From an uncultured Flavobacteriales bacterium (lineage in GTDB: Bacteria > Bacteroidota > Bacteroidia > Flavobacteriales_D > Crocinitomicaceae): a stretch of DNA of 64,000 bases. Location of the stretch: positions 1 to 64,000 of the forward strand of contig CAJXJK010000017.1 of the NCBI GenBank assembly GCA_913054135.1, given 5' to 3'. The notes under the pieces are model-generated. The model was not told the origin of the DNA. It saw only the letters and a program-made list of their open reading frames with translations, and ran no database searches. The position numbers and the translations under genes were made by a program. Below, in pieces: positions 38,526 to 48,479 of this stretch (position 1 is the stretch's first letter; the number at the start of each line of letters is the position of its first letter).

Positions 38526-40370
38526 TTATTTCATTTCTTCACAAGGCACAAACTCAAAGTCTTCATATTTGACAATAGATACAGACGAATTTTCGTATCC
38601 TGAACCATCAAGTATTGGCTTAAAATTGAAATCATTTTGAATCAGATCAAGCTGATGATTTTGTAGTTGCCCTTCAAAGTTCACTCCATATAATTCTAAA
38701 GCACTTAAAAAGTAATAGGCAACATCAAACCCCTGTGCAGAATAGATAGTTGGATCTACGCCCGTTTTCTTTCTGAAAGATTGTAAAAAAGGAACCAGTT
38801 CAGTTTGATTGTAATCAACAAATCTATAAGTTGAAAAATGTTGGTTTAACCTATTTCTGTGCAATACATCTATATCATCAAACTTATTCCAATCTTCAAA
38901 ACCGAAAGCAACAACTCTCATTTTCTTAGCATAGGGATTTAAGTTCAACACTTTATTCAAACGGTTCATTGCTCCCGAAACAAACTTCACATCATTAGAT
39001 GGAATCAAAATTATGTTAGCAGTATCCTTTTTTAATTGAGCGCTTAAATCTCTTCCTCCTGATGAGCCCCAACTTAATTCGATAATCTTCGAATTGTAAG
39101 AAGGCACCTTAGCAATAGCTTCATTAAATCTATCTCTCGCTCTATTGTACATAGCCTTGTCTTTTTCATTGTAAGGCTTTAAAATAACAATGTTCTTGTC
39201 GGCATAATTTTTTACTAAAAAATCTACCGAACCATCCATTAAGGTCATGTTAGAAGTAACCGACTTAAATGCCATTTGATTCTCGTGCAACACCTTTGAA
39301 TCGGCCTTAAAGGGTAAAACTATCTTGATGTTTTTTGACTTGCAAAGCGCAGTAGTGTATGAAATCGTTCGTGGATACAAAGGTCCTATTACTAGGTCCA
39401 TATTCTTAAACTCTTCTTTCTTAAAAATGTTTGCAATCACTGCAGTGTCTTTCTTGGTATCATATGAATAAAGGTTTACTGACACCCCCGCTTTCTTAAG
39501 TGAGTCTATGGCGATCTTAACACCAGTATAAAATTCGAATGCAATTTTTGTGGTTGGATACATCTCTCTATGCTGACCCAACTTAAGTGTCTTACTCATT
39601 TCAAGATCATTTTTTGAAAACATAAACGGCAGGATAACCGCTACATTATAGACCTCTTTTTTTATCATCTCTACCGCCATTGAATTTGAATCAACTGGCA
39701 GCTCTATAATCTCTTTACGCAAAACTTCATAGTTAACTTTCTTAATAGGAATTATTAAGACATTGCCTTTTTTTATTTTGTTATTTCTTAAATCATTCAA
39801 CTTCTTAATGGTATCAGCAGAGACCATATATCTTTTAGAAATTGAGTACAATGTTTCATGAGTTAGCACCTTATGTCTAACAATTGAGTCAGAATAGGTA
39901 ATCTGATAGTCAATAGTATCTTTTGAATCAACAGGGTCTGATTGAATAACCTCTCCATTAATCGGTTCGGCTTTTGGAATATTAATTTCTTGGCCAATGC
40001 TTATTCCATCTTCAATACCAGGGTTCAGTTTTTTTAAATCAGGCACGGTACATTTATACTTCTTTGAAATACCATACAAAGTTTCTCCTGCAGCCACAGT
40101 ATGAGTCCCGTAATGTTTATTGTCTGTTACAGCAATAGGAATCAATACTTCTTGTCCAATAGCTAAATTGTCATTCAAATTAGGATTAGCCTCTAAAATC
40201 AACTTTAAATCAGTTGAGTATAATTGTTGAATTCCGTAAAGGGTATTACCCGCTTGTACATTATGTACATAGTACTTTTTACCATCAATAGTTCTAGTTA
40301 TTGCATCATCTGGCTGTGCCCAAATGTGAAATGAACTTATTATAAATAATATACCGAGTAACTGTTTCAT
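38526..40370 (-). CDS. LysM-repeat protein with C-terminal periplasmic-binding-protein-like (type 1 PBP) domain
   Basis: Three LysM units (YYVHNVQAGNTLYGIQQLYSTDLKLILEANPNL; GTHTVAAGETLYGISKKYKCTVPDLKKLNPGI; VRHKVLTHETLYSISKRYMVSADTIKKLNDL) then YNVAVILPFMF...LVIGPLYPRT. Confidence 0.88.
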   Translation of the reverse strand: MKQLLGILFIISSFHIWAQPDDAITRTIDGKKYYVHNVQAGNTLYGIQQLYSTDLKLILEANPNLNDNLAIGQEVLIPIAVTDNKHYGTHTVAAGETLYGISKKYKCTVPDLKKLNPGIEDGISIGQEINIPKAEPINGEVIQSDPVDSKDTIDYQITYSDSIVRHKVLTHETLYSISKRYMVSADTIKKLNDLRNNKIKKGNVLIIPIKKVNYEVLRKEIIELPVDSNSMAVEMIKKEVYNVAVILPFMFSKNDLEMSKTLKLGQHREMYPTTKIAFEFYTGVKIAIDSLKKAGVSVNLYSYDTKKDTAVIANIFKKEEFKNMDLVIGPLYPRTISYTTALCKSKNIKIVLPFKADSKVLHENQMAFKSVTSNMTLMDGSVDFLVKNYADKNIVILKPYNEKDKAMYNRARDRFNEAIAKVPSYNSKIIELSWGSSGGRDLSAQLKKDTANIILIPSNDVKFVSGAMNRLNKVLNLNPYAKKMRVVAFGFEDWNKFDDIDVLHRNRLNQHFSTYRFVDYNQTELVPFLQSFRKKTGVDPTIYSAQGFDVAYYFLSALELYGVNFEGQLQNHQLDLIQNDFNFKPILDGSGYENSSVSIVKYEDFEFVPCEEMK

Positions 40371-41903
40371 TTATTCCCATTCTATTGTCGCAGGAGGCTT
40401 AGAGCTAATATCATAGGTAACTCTATTTATTCCTTTAACACCATTAATTATATCATTAGAAACTTTTGCAAGAAAATCATAAGGCAAATGACACCAGTCA
40501 GCCGTCATACCATCAGTTGATGAAACAGCTCTCAATGCCACTGCGTTTTCATATGTTCTCTCGTCTCCCATTACTCCAACACTTTGAACCGGAAGAAGAA
40601 TTGCTCCTGCCTGCCAAACATCATCATAAAGTCCCCAATCTTTTAACCCTTTAATAAAGATATAATCTACCTCTTGCAAGATTCGTACCTTTTCTGCGGT
40701 GATATCACCTAAAATTCTAATACCAAGCCCTGGTCCTGGAAATGGATGTCTGCCAATAATCTTTTCAGGAATCCCCATAGATCTTCCTACTCTTCTTACC
40801 TCATCCTTAAAAAGAGATCTTAATGGTTCAACCACGTCTAGTTTCATGTAATCAGGAAGTCCACCAACATTGTGGTGTGACTTTATTGTTTGCGAAGGGC
40901 CACCAGTAGCAGAAACTGATTCAATTACGTCAGGGTAAATTGTACCTTGACCTAACCATTTTGCATTCTCCACCAATTGAGATTCTTTATCAAAGACATC
41001 AATAAAAACACCTCCAATTACCTTTCTCTTCTTTTCGGGATCAGAATGTCCTTTCAAAGCATCATAGAACAGTTCTTTTGAATCTACTCCTTTGACGTTT
41101 AAACCTAATCCTTTGTAAGATTCTAGAACGTCTTCAAATTCATTCTTTCTAAGTAATCCGTTATCAACAAAAATACAATGTAAATTATCTCCGATAGCCT
41201 TATGCAATAGGTAAGCTGCAACTGAAGAATCAACTCCGCCCGACAAGCCTAAAATCACTTTATCTTCTCCAACTTTTTCTTTGAGTTCAGCAACTGTTGT
41301 TTCAACAAATGAGTCTGGTGTCCAATCTTGTGAACAACCGCAAATATCTATGATGAAATTTGACAATAATTGCTTTCCGCAAACCGAATGATATACTTCA
41401 GGGTGAAACTGTACGCCGTAAGTTTGCTCACCTTCAATCTCGAAGCCAGCATACTTTACATCTTCAGTACTAAATATTGTTTTATAATTAGAAGGTAAAG
41501 CATTGATTGTATCTCCGTGGCTCATCCAAACCTGAGACGAATTCTCAACATCTTTAGCTATGATAGAATCACTATTCACGAAGGCAAGATTGGCTCTTCC
41601 GTATTCTCTGGTATCTGAAGGCAAAACCTCACCTCCAAAATGATGAGCCAAATATTGTGCTCCAAAACAAACCGCAAGCAAAGGAATTTTGCCCTTGTAA
41701 GCCGATAGATCTGGCATTGGAGAATTCTCATCACGAACCGAAAAAGGGCTTCCCGATAGAATAACACCTTTAACCTCAGATGTCAAATCTGGCGCCTTAT
41801 TCCAAGGGTGTATTTCACAATAAACATTAAGTTCTCGTAATCTTCTTGCAATAAGCTGAGTGTATTGCGATCCAAAATCAAGGATTAAAACGGTTTCTTG
41901 CAT
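40371..41903 (-). CDS. guaA: GMP synthase (glutamine-hydrolysing)
   Basis: [88 protein letters not shown]-term. Start at MQETVLIL. Confidence 0.97.
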   Translation of the reverse strand: MQETVLILDFGSQYTQLIARRLRELNVYCEIHPWNKAPDLTSEVKGVILSGSPFSVRDENSPMPDLSAYKGKIPLLAVCFGAQYLAHHFGGEVLPSDTREYGRANLAFVNSDSIIAKDVENSSQVWMSHGDTINALPSNYKTIFSTEDVKYAGFEIEGEQTYGVQFHPEVYHSVCGKQLLSNFIIDICGCSQDWTPDSFVETTVAELKEKVGEDKVILGLSGGVDSSVAAYLLHKAIGDNLHCIFVDNGLLRKNEFEDVLESYKGLGLNVKGVDSKELFYDALKGHSDPEKKRKVIGGVFIDVFDKESQLVENAKWLGQGTIYPDVIESVSATGGPSQTIKSHHNVGGLPDYMKLDVVEPLRSLFKDEVRRVGRSMGIPEKIIGRHPFPGPGLGIRILGDITAEKVRILQEVDYIFIKGLKDWGLYDDVWQAGAILLPVQSVGVMGDERTYENAVALRAVSSTDGMTADWCHLPYDFLAKVSNDIINGVKGINRVTYDISSKPPATIEWE

Positions 41904-41999
41904 GAGGCAAAGATAGTAACACAATTTACCTAAACCATTCTTTGAGTGACGAAATTATTTTTCGTTAATAAGTTGATGATAAGTGTTAATAAACCTCGC

Positions 42000-42809
42000 T
42001 TATTTTATATCAAACTCTTTTTCAAGCCAAGCTCCAAGGTTATCTTTTTGAGGACTTCCGTAGAATTCATTTAAATATGAAGTCACTTCTTTAATCTTCA
42101 CTTTATTGTCTTTGTTTTCAAACTCTTGAAGAATGATAGCCACCTCATCTTTTAAATCAGAGTTGTCAGGAAATACAGGAGTAAAAGAAGAAACCTTTTT
42201 AGATTGTCCGTCATTTCTGTAATACAAAGTCATTTCTTTTTCCTCAACCGGAATGGCTTTTCCGTCAATTTTAAAAATGTCTTCCTGCTTCAAGATTAGC
42301 TTATTATCTTCAGTTGCATTCAACTTTTTTCTAATCTGCTCTTCGTTATGCACGTATGATAGATAGAAAAAGCTATTCTCATTCATTGGAAATGCTTCTT
42401 TACCTAATTCAAGTTGCATTTCTCCGAGCACCAAATATTTACCTGAAAAATGATTTTGAAGATCAATCATGTTGATTAGAGCGCCTGCTCTAGAAGAAAT
42501 GTTATTTGCAGCAGGTAAAATTTTAGTTTGTCCTTTTGCGGAAGCAGAAAGAACATACCTACCTGATATGCTAGAAATAACAGCAGCTCTAGATTGTGGT
42601 GTCGCAAAACTTAAAGCCATTCCTGACAAGAAGACATCTCCTTTTTTCATATCAGCTCTTGTTTTTTCAAAAACGATTTTACCATCTACTTTGATTACTT
42701 TGTATTTATCTACAGCAGCCAGTTTCTCAGACTCATTTGAGCTGATTAACGAAATTGTGCCAAATACACCTGCACCAACAAGTGCTAATAAGATTATACC
42801 TTTTTTCAT
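42000..42809 (-). CDS. Exported protein of unknown function, tandem paralogue B
   Basis: N-terminal hydrophobic segment; shares blocks with the 42806-43621 product (LPAANNISSRAGALINMIDL, EDIFKIDGKAIPVEEKEMTLYYRNDG). Confidence 0.75.
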   Translation of the reverse strand: MKKGIILLALVGAGVFGTISLISSNESEKLAAVDKYKVIKVDGKIVFEKTRADMKKGDVFLSGMALSFATPQSRAAVISSISGRYVLSASAKGQTKILPAANNISSRAGALINMIDLQNHFSGKYLVLGEMQLELGKEAFPMNENSFFYLSYVHNEEQIRKKLNATEDNKLILKQEDIFKIDGKAIPVEEKEMTLYYRNDGQSKKVSSFTPVFPDNSDLKDEVAIILQEFENKDNKVKIKEVTSYLNEFYGSPQKDNLGAWLEKEFDIK

Positions 42810-43621
42810 TTTGCTTCTAATTTAAACTCAGCCTTTAACCAAGATTTTAAGTTTTCTTTATGAGGAGTCCCATAAAAATCAATTAAATGGGCGGTTACCT
42901 CTTCAATTTTCTTCTCATCCGCCTCACCTTCAAACGATTGCAAAAGTAAAGAAACTTCCTCAACTAGCAAATCATTATCCGCAAAGACTGGTGTGAATTC
43001 ATTTACTTTTATTCCTTTACCATCTTCTCGATAGTATAATTTCATCTCTTTCTCTGATACCTGTATGGCTTCACCATCAATTTTGAAAATTTCATCTTTA
43101 TCAAGAATCAAAAAGTCACCTTCATGTCTCAATTTCTTAGCAATCTCTTCGCCATTATGTTCGTATGTTAAGTAGAAGAAATTATCCTTATTCATAGGGA
43201 AAGATGAGCTACCAATCTGAACTTCAGATCTTTTTAAAATCAAATATCTATCAGTAAAATGTTTCTTTAAATCAATCAAATTTAAAAGAGCACCACTTCT
43301 TGAAGATATGTTATTTGCAGCCGGCAAGACCTTTACTTTTCCTTTTGTGTTACCAGTCAATATGAATCTACCCTGAGACTTATTTACTATTGCTGCTCTC
43401 GAGATGTTGTCAGCAAAACTCAGCTTAGTTCCAGAAATATAAACATCACCCTTCTTCATTTGTTCACCCGAAGTTTGAAACTTAATTAAGCCTTGTACAT
43501 TAATCACATTGAACTTATTCGTCTCAGCCAAGTTGTCTTTCTTTTCATTTGAGAAAAATGATAAGCATGATATCACGGCAATCGCAAATACTGTTATGTA
43601 AATATTCTTTTTCATTATCAA
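42806..43621 (-). CDS. Exported protein of unknown function, tandem paralogue A
   Basis: Signal/TM N-terminus; LPAANNISSRSGALLNLIDL, DEIFKIDGEAIQVSEKEMKLYYREDG; 4-bp overlap with the downstream paralogue. Confidence 0.75.
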   Translation of the reverse strand: MIMKKNIYITVFAIAVISCLSFFSNEKKDNLAETNKFNVINVQGLIKFQTSGEQMKKGDVYISGTKLSFADNISRAAIVNKSQGRFILTGNTKGKVKVLPAANNISSRSGALLNLIDLKKHFTDRYLILKRSEVQIGSSSFPMNKDNFFYLTYEHNGEEIAKKLRHEGDFLILDKDEIFKIDGEAIQVSEKEMKLYYREDGKGIKVNEFTPVFADNDLLVEEVSLLLQSFEGEADEKKIEEVTAHLIDFYGTPHKENLKSWLKAEFKLEAK

Positions 43622-43644
43622 TTCTAATACAACATTTGTACCAA

Positions 43645-43980
43645 TTATATCTCTTTCTTTAAAACGATTAGCTCTGACTTGATTGCCTCTAATTTTGCAA
43701 TCACATCCGAAGGGCTTGAAGTCAAATCTGATTTACTCTTTAACTGAGCTTTAGCCCCATCTAGGGTAAATCCTTTTACCTTCACTAGATCGTAAATTTT
43801 TCTTAAATTTTCTATATCCTTAGCTGTAAACAAGCGGTTACCTTTCTTATTCTTTTTAGGTTTAATTATTGAGAATTCTTTCTCCCAAAACCGAATGAGT
43901 GATGCATTAACATCAAACATTTCACTCACCTCTCCGATTGAGTAGTACAACTTGGTTATTTCTAGGTCTAACATAGACAT
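43645..43980 (-). CDS. MerR family transcriptional regulator
   Basis: KLYYSIGEVSEMFDVNASLIRFWEKEFSIIKPKKNKKGNRLFTAKDIENLRKIYDLVKVKGFTLDGAKAQL. Start at 43980 or 43974 rather than 44001. Confidence 0.88.
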   Translation of the reverse strand: MSMLDLEITKLYYSIGEVSEMFDVNASLIRFWEKEFSIIKPKKNKKGNRLFTAKDIENLRKIYDLVKVKGFTLDGAKAQLKSKSDLTSSPSDVIAKLEAIKSELIVLKKEI

Positions 43981-44120
43981 GTATAAATTTACGAATTTCA
44001 ATTGACGGTTGAAACAAATTTGACGACTTTTTCAGTGCGAGAGAATAATTAAAGGCAATTTTAAAATCTTATGGGTGAATTAAAGTTATTTTCTTTTGAA
44101 TAGTTTGCCTTGTTTGTCGT

Positions 44121-44128
44121 TATATTTG
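44121..44128 (+). promoter_or_regulatory. -7 box TATATTTG upstream of the pRiA4b ORF-3-like gene
   Basis: Matches TAnnTTTG, about 20 bp before ATG 44147. Confidence 0.45.
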
Positions 44129-44146
44129 TAGTCGAAAAAAACTTAG

Positions 44147-44695
44147 ATGTCATCTTATAAATTCAGAATATTAATCGATAACGAAGGACCAGAAGAGGTG
44201 TTTAGAGACATCTATATCTCTTCTACCGAAAACTTTGAGTCCTTTTATCGAGCAGTATTAGCAGCATTTGAATTTAGTGGTCAAGAATTGGCATCTTTCT
44301 ATGTTAGCAATGACAGCTGGGACAAAGGGCATGAAATTGCCTTAATGGACATGGAACTTAGTGAATCACTGAGCGCCCCATCAATTATGAGCGAAACTAT
44401 TATTCAAGATTTAGTGACTACATCAAAACAAAAGTTTGTGATGGTCTACGATTTTTTGAAGATGTGGTGTTTTATGATTGAACTTATTGAAGTTACTCAA
44501 GAAGATTTTGATGGACCAATGCTTGATCTTTCAGTAGGTGAAGCCCCTCTTGAATCTTCTAAAGAAATTGATTTATCTGGGGATACTGGAATGGGATCTT
44601 CTTTGGACTTGGGCAATGACCTTGATGACATTTTCTCTGATTCTCCTGATGATGAATTTGGTGGATTTGAGAACATTGACGATTTTGATATCTAA
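44147..44695 (+). CDS. Plasmid pRiA4b ORF-3-like family protein, acidic C-terminus
   Basis: YKFRILIDNEGPEEVFRDIYISSTENFESFYRAVLAAFEFSGQELASFYVSNDSWDKGHEI; tail DDIFSDSPDDEFGGFENIDDFDI. Confidence 0.75.
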   Translation: MSSYKFRILIDNEGPEEVFRDIYISSTENFESFYRAVLAAFEFSGQELASFYVSNDSWDKGHEIALMDMELSESLSAPSIMSETIIQDLVTTSKQKFVMVYDFLKMWCFMIELIEVTQEDFDGPMLDLSVGEAPLESSKEIDLSGDTGMGSSLDLGNDLDDIFSDSPDDEFGGFENIDDFDI

Positions 44696-45405
44696 TGGAT
44701 TTTTCTTCTGACCCTATCGGTTATGCCATTTGGGATTTTAGCACAAACGGAAGCTCTGAGAACATTATTGTTCAGTCAGACATGTGTGATGACGATCTTT
44801 TACAACCATCATATCTTTGCAGATCATTTGAAGAAATGCCCGAAATTGAAAAATTTGCATTGCTCAATGTTGATGGAAAAACATTAGATGTTGGCGCAGG
44901 CAGTGGATGTCACTCCCTTCATCTTATGGAAAAGGGTCACGAGGTAACGGCCATTGATACTTCTCGATATGCAATAAAGCAAATGAAGAATCAAGGAATT
45001 AAGGCGGTCTGCTCAGAAATTGAAAATTATAATGGTGAGGAATTTGACACCATCCTTCTTTTAATGAACGGCTTAGGCCTGGCAAAGCGCCTTTCAAACT
45101 TAGATCTGTTTCTGACAAAGTTGAAATCATTAATCAAACCAGAAGGGAAAATAATTTGTGACTCATCTGACATCTCTTACTTGTTTAAGGAAGATGATGG
45201 AGGAATGTGGATGGATTTGAATGCAGAATATTTTGGTGAAATGAAATTCAACATGGTTTATAAAGATGTTGAAAGCGGATGGTTCGACTGGATATATGTT
45301 GACCCGAAGACCCTAAAGGAACACTGTGAAAAAGTAAGACTGTCTTGTGAAATTATATTCGAAGGTGAGAATGATCACTATCTTGCAGAACTAAAACATT
45401 TATGA
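44695..45405 (+). CDS. Class I SAM-dependent methyltransferase
   Basis: TLDVGAGSGCHSLHLMEKGHEVTAIDTSRYAIKQMKNQG. Confidence 0.88.
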   Translation: MDFSSDPIGYAIWDFSTNGSSENIIVQSDMCDDDLLQPSYLCRSFEEMPEIEKFALLNVDGKTLDVGAGSGCHSLHLMEKGHEVTAIDTSRYAIKQMKNQGIKAVCSEIENYNGEEFDTILLLMNGLGLAKRLSNLDLFLTKLKSLIKPEGKIICDSSDISYLFKEDDGGMWMDLNAEYFGEMKFNMVYKDVESGWFDWIYVDPKTLKEHCEKVRLSCEIIFEGENDHYLAELKHL

Positions 45406-46319
45406 TGAGGAATCAATTTTTACTAGCCTTTATTGTCATTTTCAATTTTTTATCGTGCGCTTCAAAAAATCCTGATACGGAAGCGGAAAAAGATGATTCA
45501 AATGATATCGTCGTTGAAAATGGAAACTCTCTGCTTTGGAAAATTGAAGGCAATGACTGCGTTCCATCTTACATGTACGGCACAATGCACATGATCAACA
45601 AAGAGTACTATCATTTTACTGATGGAATGCGAGATAAAATCAAATCAAGCAAAGCCATTTTAATGGAAGTTGGCGGAATGCCGAACCCTTTTGAAACTCT
45701 TGCTATGATGACGTTAGACTCAGGAGATGTGAGAGATTGCTTCACACCAGAACAGATGGCTACAATTGTTGAATTTTTTGATGTGCAAATGGGACAAAGT
45801 CCTGAAGAGTTTTTCAATATGTATGGCAGTATGAAACCTTTCTTTTTATTGCAGACAATTACTCAAAATTACTTTGAAGAGGGCAGCCAATCATATGACC
45901 TTGATATAATGGGAATTGCTGCTGAAGAGAACATTCCGCTTATTGGCTTTGAAACTATTGAAGAGCAATTAGGATTTTTTGATCAAGTCCCAAAAGAGTC
46001 AATGGCTCAAATGGTTGTTGAAAGTATTGAGAATTTTGATAAAGAGAAAAAGGAAATTAATAAGATGATGAAAATCTATTCAGAGCAAAAGGTCAAAAAG
46101 TTAATTCCAATGATCAAAAAACAGTCTCCTGAATTAATGGAATTCGACAACCTATTTTTATATGATAGAAACAAAGCTTGGATACCAACCATCAAAAAAG
46201 AGGTGAAAGACAAACAATGTTTCATTGCAGTTGGTGCTGCACATTTATTCGGTGAAGGTGGGGTTATTGATCTTTTAGAGAAAGAAGGATATACACTAAC
46301 GGCAGTTTCTACCGACTAA
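45402..46319 (+). CDS. TraB/GumN family protein (lipoprotein)
   Basis: FNFLSCASK lipobox; SYMYGTMHMINKEYYHF; IPLIGFETIEEQLGFFDQVP; CFIAVGAAHLFGEGGVIDLLEKEGYTLTAV. Confidence 0.9.
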   Translation: MMRNQFLLAFIVIFNFLSCASKNPDTEAEKDDSNDIVVENGNSLLWKIEGNDCVPSYMYGTMHMINKEYYHFTDGMRDKIKSSKAILMEVGGMPNPFETLAMMTLDSGDVRDCFTPEQMATIVEFFDVQMGQSPEEFFNMYGSMKPFFLLQTITQNYFEEGSQSYDLDIMGIAAEENIPLIGFETIEEQLGFFDQVPKESMAQMVVESIENFDKEKKEINKMMKIYSEQKVKKLIPMIKKQSPELMEFDNLFLYDRNKAWIPTIKKEVKDKQCFIAVGAAHLFGEGGVIDLLEKEGYTLTAVSTD

Positions 46320-47239
46320 TCTTTAAGAAATTCTATCATAATTGAATTGAACTCTTTTAACTGTTCAATATTAGGAGCATGACCTGCTTTCTCAATCACT
46401 TTCATTTCACAATTCAAATACTTTTCAAGCTTCACAGCCTCAGACATAGGGAAAACCATATCATGTTCTCCCCAAATGATTAATGATTTGGGCTGCTTCG
46501 GAATGCCATTAGAAAGGTATCTTTCTTGTTCAGCTTTCAAACTTTGAATCAATTCAGTTTGTTCGTCATGATTTTCTGAAAAATAGAACTCATAGGTATC
46601 TTGCATCAAACCGTTTGGAAAGTTTTTGTCTCGGTAAAAGGCAAAATTATATAGTCTTTCAACCTCTTCTCCATTCTTCACAACAAACACATCCTCAACC
46701 GTCTTCGCATTATTTTGCACAGCAATTGTATCCAATAAATCAATGTTGTAAGTAAAACCAGGAGAATCAATGATCACCATTTTGTCGATTTTTTCACCTT
46801 CATGAACTGCCATTCCGAGAGTCACAAAGCCTCCATACGAGATGCCTGCAATATGATATCTGTCAACTTGTGAAAATGCAAGTAATGATGAGAGCGCATC
46901 AACTTGAGAGTCCATGTTTTGAGGCTTTGAGCTCTTGCTTTCCCCAAACCATAATAAATCTGGAATTATCAAATGATAATGTGCTGAAAGCTCTTTTATA
47001 TTCTTTGCCCAAGTGACTTGTCCGTCTCCTCCGAAGCCATGAACGAGTAGCAAGGTATCACCTACCCCACCCTCAAAGTACTTAATCTCATGTCCGTTTT
47101 GCTCAAACCTCTTTTCTTCAATACCCAATCGGGCGTACTTTTTATCTAAATGTTTCTGATTCAGCTTGGGTAAATTGCAAGCCGAAAGAATTAAGCAAAT
47201 AAAGGCCGTTGAAAAGGTGATGTTTTTCATTCTTCTCAA
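46316..47239 (-). CDS. Alpha/beta hydrolase (lipoprotein)
   Basis: LILSACNLP lipobox; LLLVHGFGGDGQVTW; IAGISYGGFVTLGMAV (GxSxG); LIIWGEHDMVFP; GHAPNIEQ. Confidence 0.92.
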   Translation of the reverse strand: MRRMKNITFSTAFICLILSACNLPKLNQKHLDKKYARLGIEEKRFEQNGHEIKYFEGGVGDTLLLVHGFGGDGQVTWAKNIKELSAHYHLIIPDLLWFGESKSSKPQNMDSQVDALSSLLAFSQVDRYHIAGISYGGFVTLGMAVHEGEKIDKMVIIDSPGFTYNIDLLDTIAVQNNAKTVEDVFVVKNGEEVERLYNFAFYRDKNFPNGLMQDTYEFYFSENHDEQTELIQSLKAEQERYLSNGIPKQPKSLIIWGEHDMVFPMSEAVKLEKYLNCEMKVIEKAGHAPNIEQLKEFNSIMIEFLKD

Positions 47240-47252
47240 AGGTAAGAAGAAC

Positions 47253-48080
47253 TTACCTCTTCAAATCTTCATGTAATATAAGTAAAGGAGTTTTAGAATG
47301 AAGTGTTAAACTTCGTGCCATACTTGTATGAAACAACTTCTGCCAGAATGAATAATGCTTTGTGGTAAGAGCGATAACACTCACCTCGTGTTCATCTGCA
47401 AATTCAAGTAATCCTTTTTCAGCATCATTTGATTCAATAAAGTGATGACTGTGTTCGTAACCTTGAAGAAAGTTATCCAATGCTATTTCATTATTATTCG
47501 GCTCCTCTAATTCATTAATCGAGTGCTTTGAAGTGACCACGAAAAACCTAGGCAAATACTTTTCTGCAATTGAAAATAAAGGTCTATAAACTGCCTTATT
47601 TTCCATGTCATGAAAGTCAGCAGCAATCATCACTTTCTGAAGTTTGAAATCTAAAACGTTTTCAGGAATCACTAAAGTCGGACACTTCACATTATTGATT
47701 ACATGTGAAGTAATAGATCCGAAAAAAGCGTCAATCCTATTTGACTCTCCTTTAGTACCCATAATGATCAAATCAATTTCTTTCTCATCAACAAATGATT
47801 CAATGTTGTCAGCCGCACTACCAAATACAGAAGTCGCTTCTATTTCCATGTTAGGATGAAACACTTTCAACTCTTCTAGTTCCTTCTTAATTTTAACCTT
47901 CTCATCTTCTTCCATTTGAGCGACATAGTCTATCTCTTGACCATCTAAAACAGGATAATTGTACGAATGTAACAGATGTAATTTTGCACCCATTTTTTCA
48001 GCAATTGAGGCCGCCTGACGACAAACTCTATTTGCTAAAGGTGAATAATCTGTTGGAATTAGAATGTTTTTAATTGACAT
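47253..48080 (-). CDS. Universal stress protein, two UspA domains
   Basis: IKNILIPTDYSPLANRVCRQAASIAEKMGAKLHLLH; LIIMGTKGES..DAFFGSITSHVINNVKCPTLVIPE. Confidence 0.93.
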   Translation of the reverse strand: MSIKNILIPTDYSPLANRVCRQAASIAEKMGAKLHLLHSYNYPVLDGQEIDYVAQMEEDEKVKIKKELEELKVFHPNMEIEATSVFGSAADNIESFVDEKEIDLIIMGTKGESNRIDAFFGSITSHVINNVKCPTLVIPENVLDFKLQKVMIAADFHDMENKAVYRPLFSIAEKYLPRFFVVTSKHSINELEEPNNNEIALDNFLQGYEHSHHFIESNDAEKGLLEFADEHEVSVIALTTKHYSFWQKLFHTSMARSLTLHSKTPLLILHEDLKR

Positions 48081-48119
48081 AGCTTTCGTTTGTTAATTGA
48101 TTCGATTTTTTCGATAGCA

Positions 48120-48127
48120 CAAACCTA
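48120..48127 (-). promoter_or_regulatory. -7 box TAGGTTTG of the USP gene
   Basis: + strand CAAACCTA; its upstream edge lies 29.5 bp from the centre of site A. Confidence 0.5.
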
Positions 48128-48150
48128 AGAAGCTACTTTTTAAGCGCTTA

Positions 48151-48162
48151 TGACATAAGTCA
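48151..48162. promoter_or_regulatory. CRP/FNR-type site A: TGACATAAGTCA
   Basis: TGA-N6-TCA palindrome in the USP/ccoS divergent intergenic region; extended form ATGACATAAGTCA recurs with one mismatch at 60411-60423 (reverse orientation). Confidence 0.65.
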
Positions 48163-48194
48163 ATTTTGCATTTGACTTTATGATTTTCAAATCA

Positions 48195-48206
48195 TGATTT
48201 AAGTCA
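48195..48206. promoter_or_regulatory. CRP/FNR-type site B: TGATTTAAGTCA (CATGATTTAAGTCATG)
   Basis: TGA-N6-TCA with extended CATGA/TCATG arms; centre 51.5 bp from the ccoS -7 box. Confidence 0.65.
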
Positions 48207-48251
48207 TGTTTACTTCAATCAGAAATCACAAATTGTCCTCTTAATAGACTC

Positions 48252-48259
48252 TAATTTTG
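48252..48259 (+). promoter_or_regulatory. -7 box TAATTTTG of the ccoS-cbb3 operon
   Basis: Matches TAnnTTTG upstream of ATG 48291. Confidence 0.55.
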
Positions 48260-48290
48260 GGCAAGAATTGAAACTTAAAATCAATTAGCT

Positions 48291-48479
48291 ATGGGAATCA
48301 TATTCGTCTTACTGACAATCAGCATCTTACTTGCTTTGTTCTTTCTTACTTCCTTCTTATGGGCCTCAAAATCGGGTCAATTCGAAGACGTCGAAGGGCC
48401 TGCATTTAGAGTGCTTTTTGAAAACGAGGAATTCACTGAAAACAATAATGCTTCACAAAACAAAAATCAATGCAATTAG
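48291..48479 (+). CDS. ccoS: cbb3-type cytochrome oxidase assembly protein CcoS
   Basis: MGIIFVLLTISILLALFFLTSFLWASKSGQFEDVEGPAFRVLFE: classic CcoS. Confidence 0.93.
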   Translation: MGIIFVLLTISILLALFFLTSFLWASKSGQFEDVEGPAFRVLFENEEFTENNNASQNKNQCN

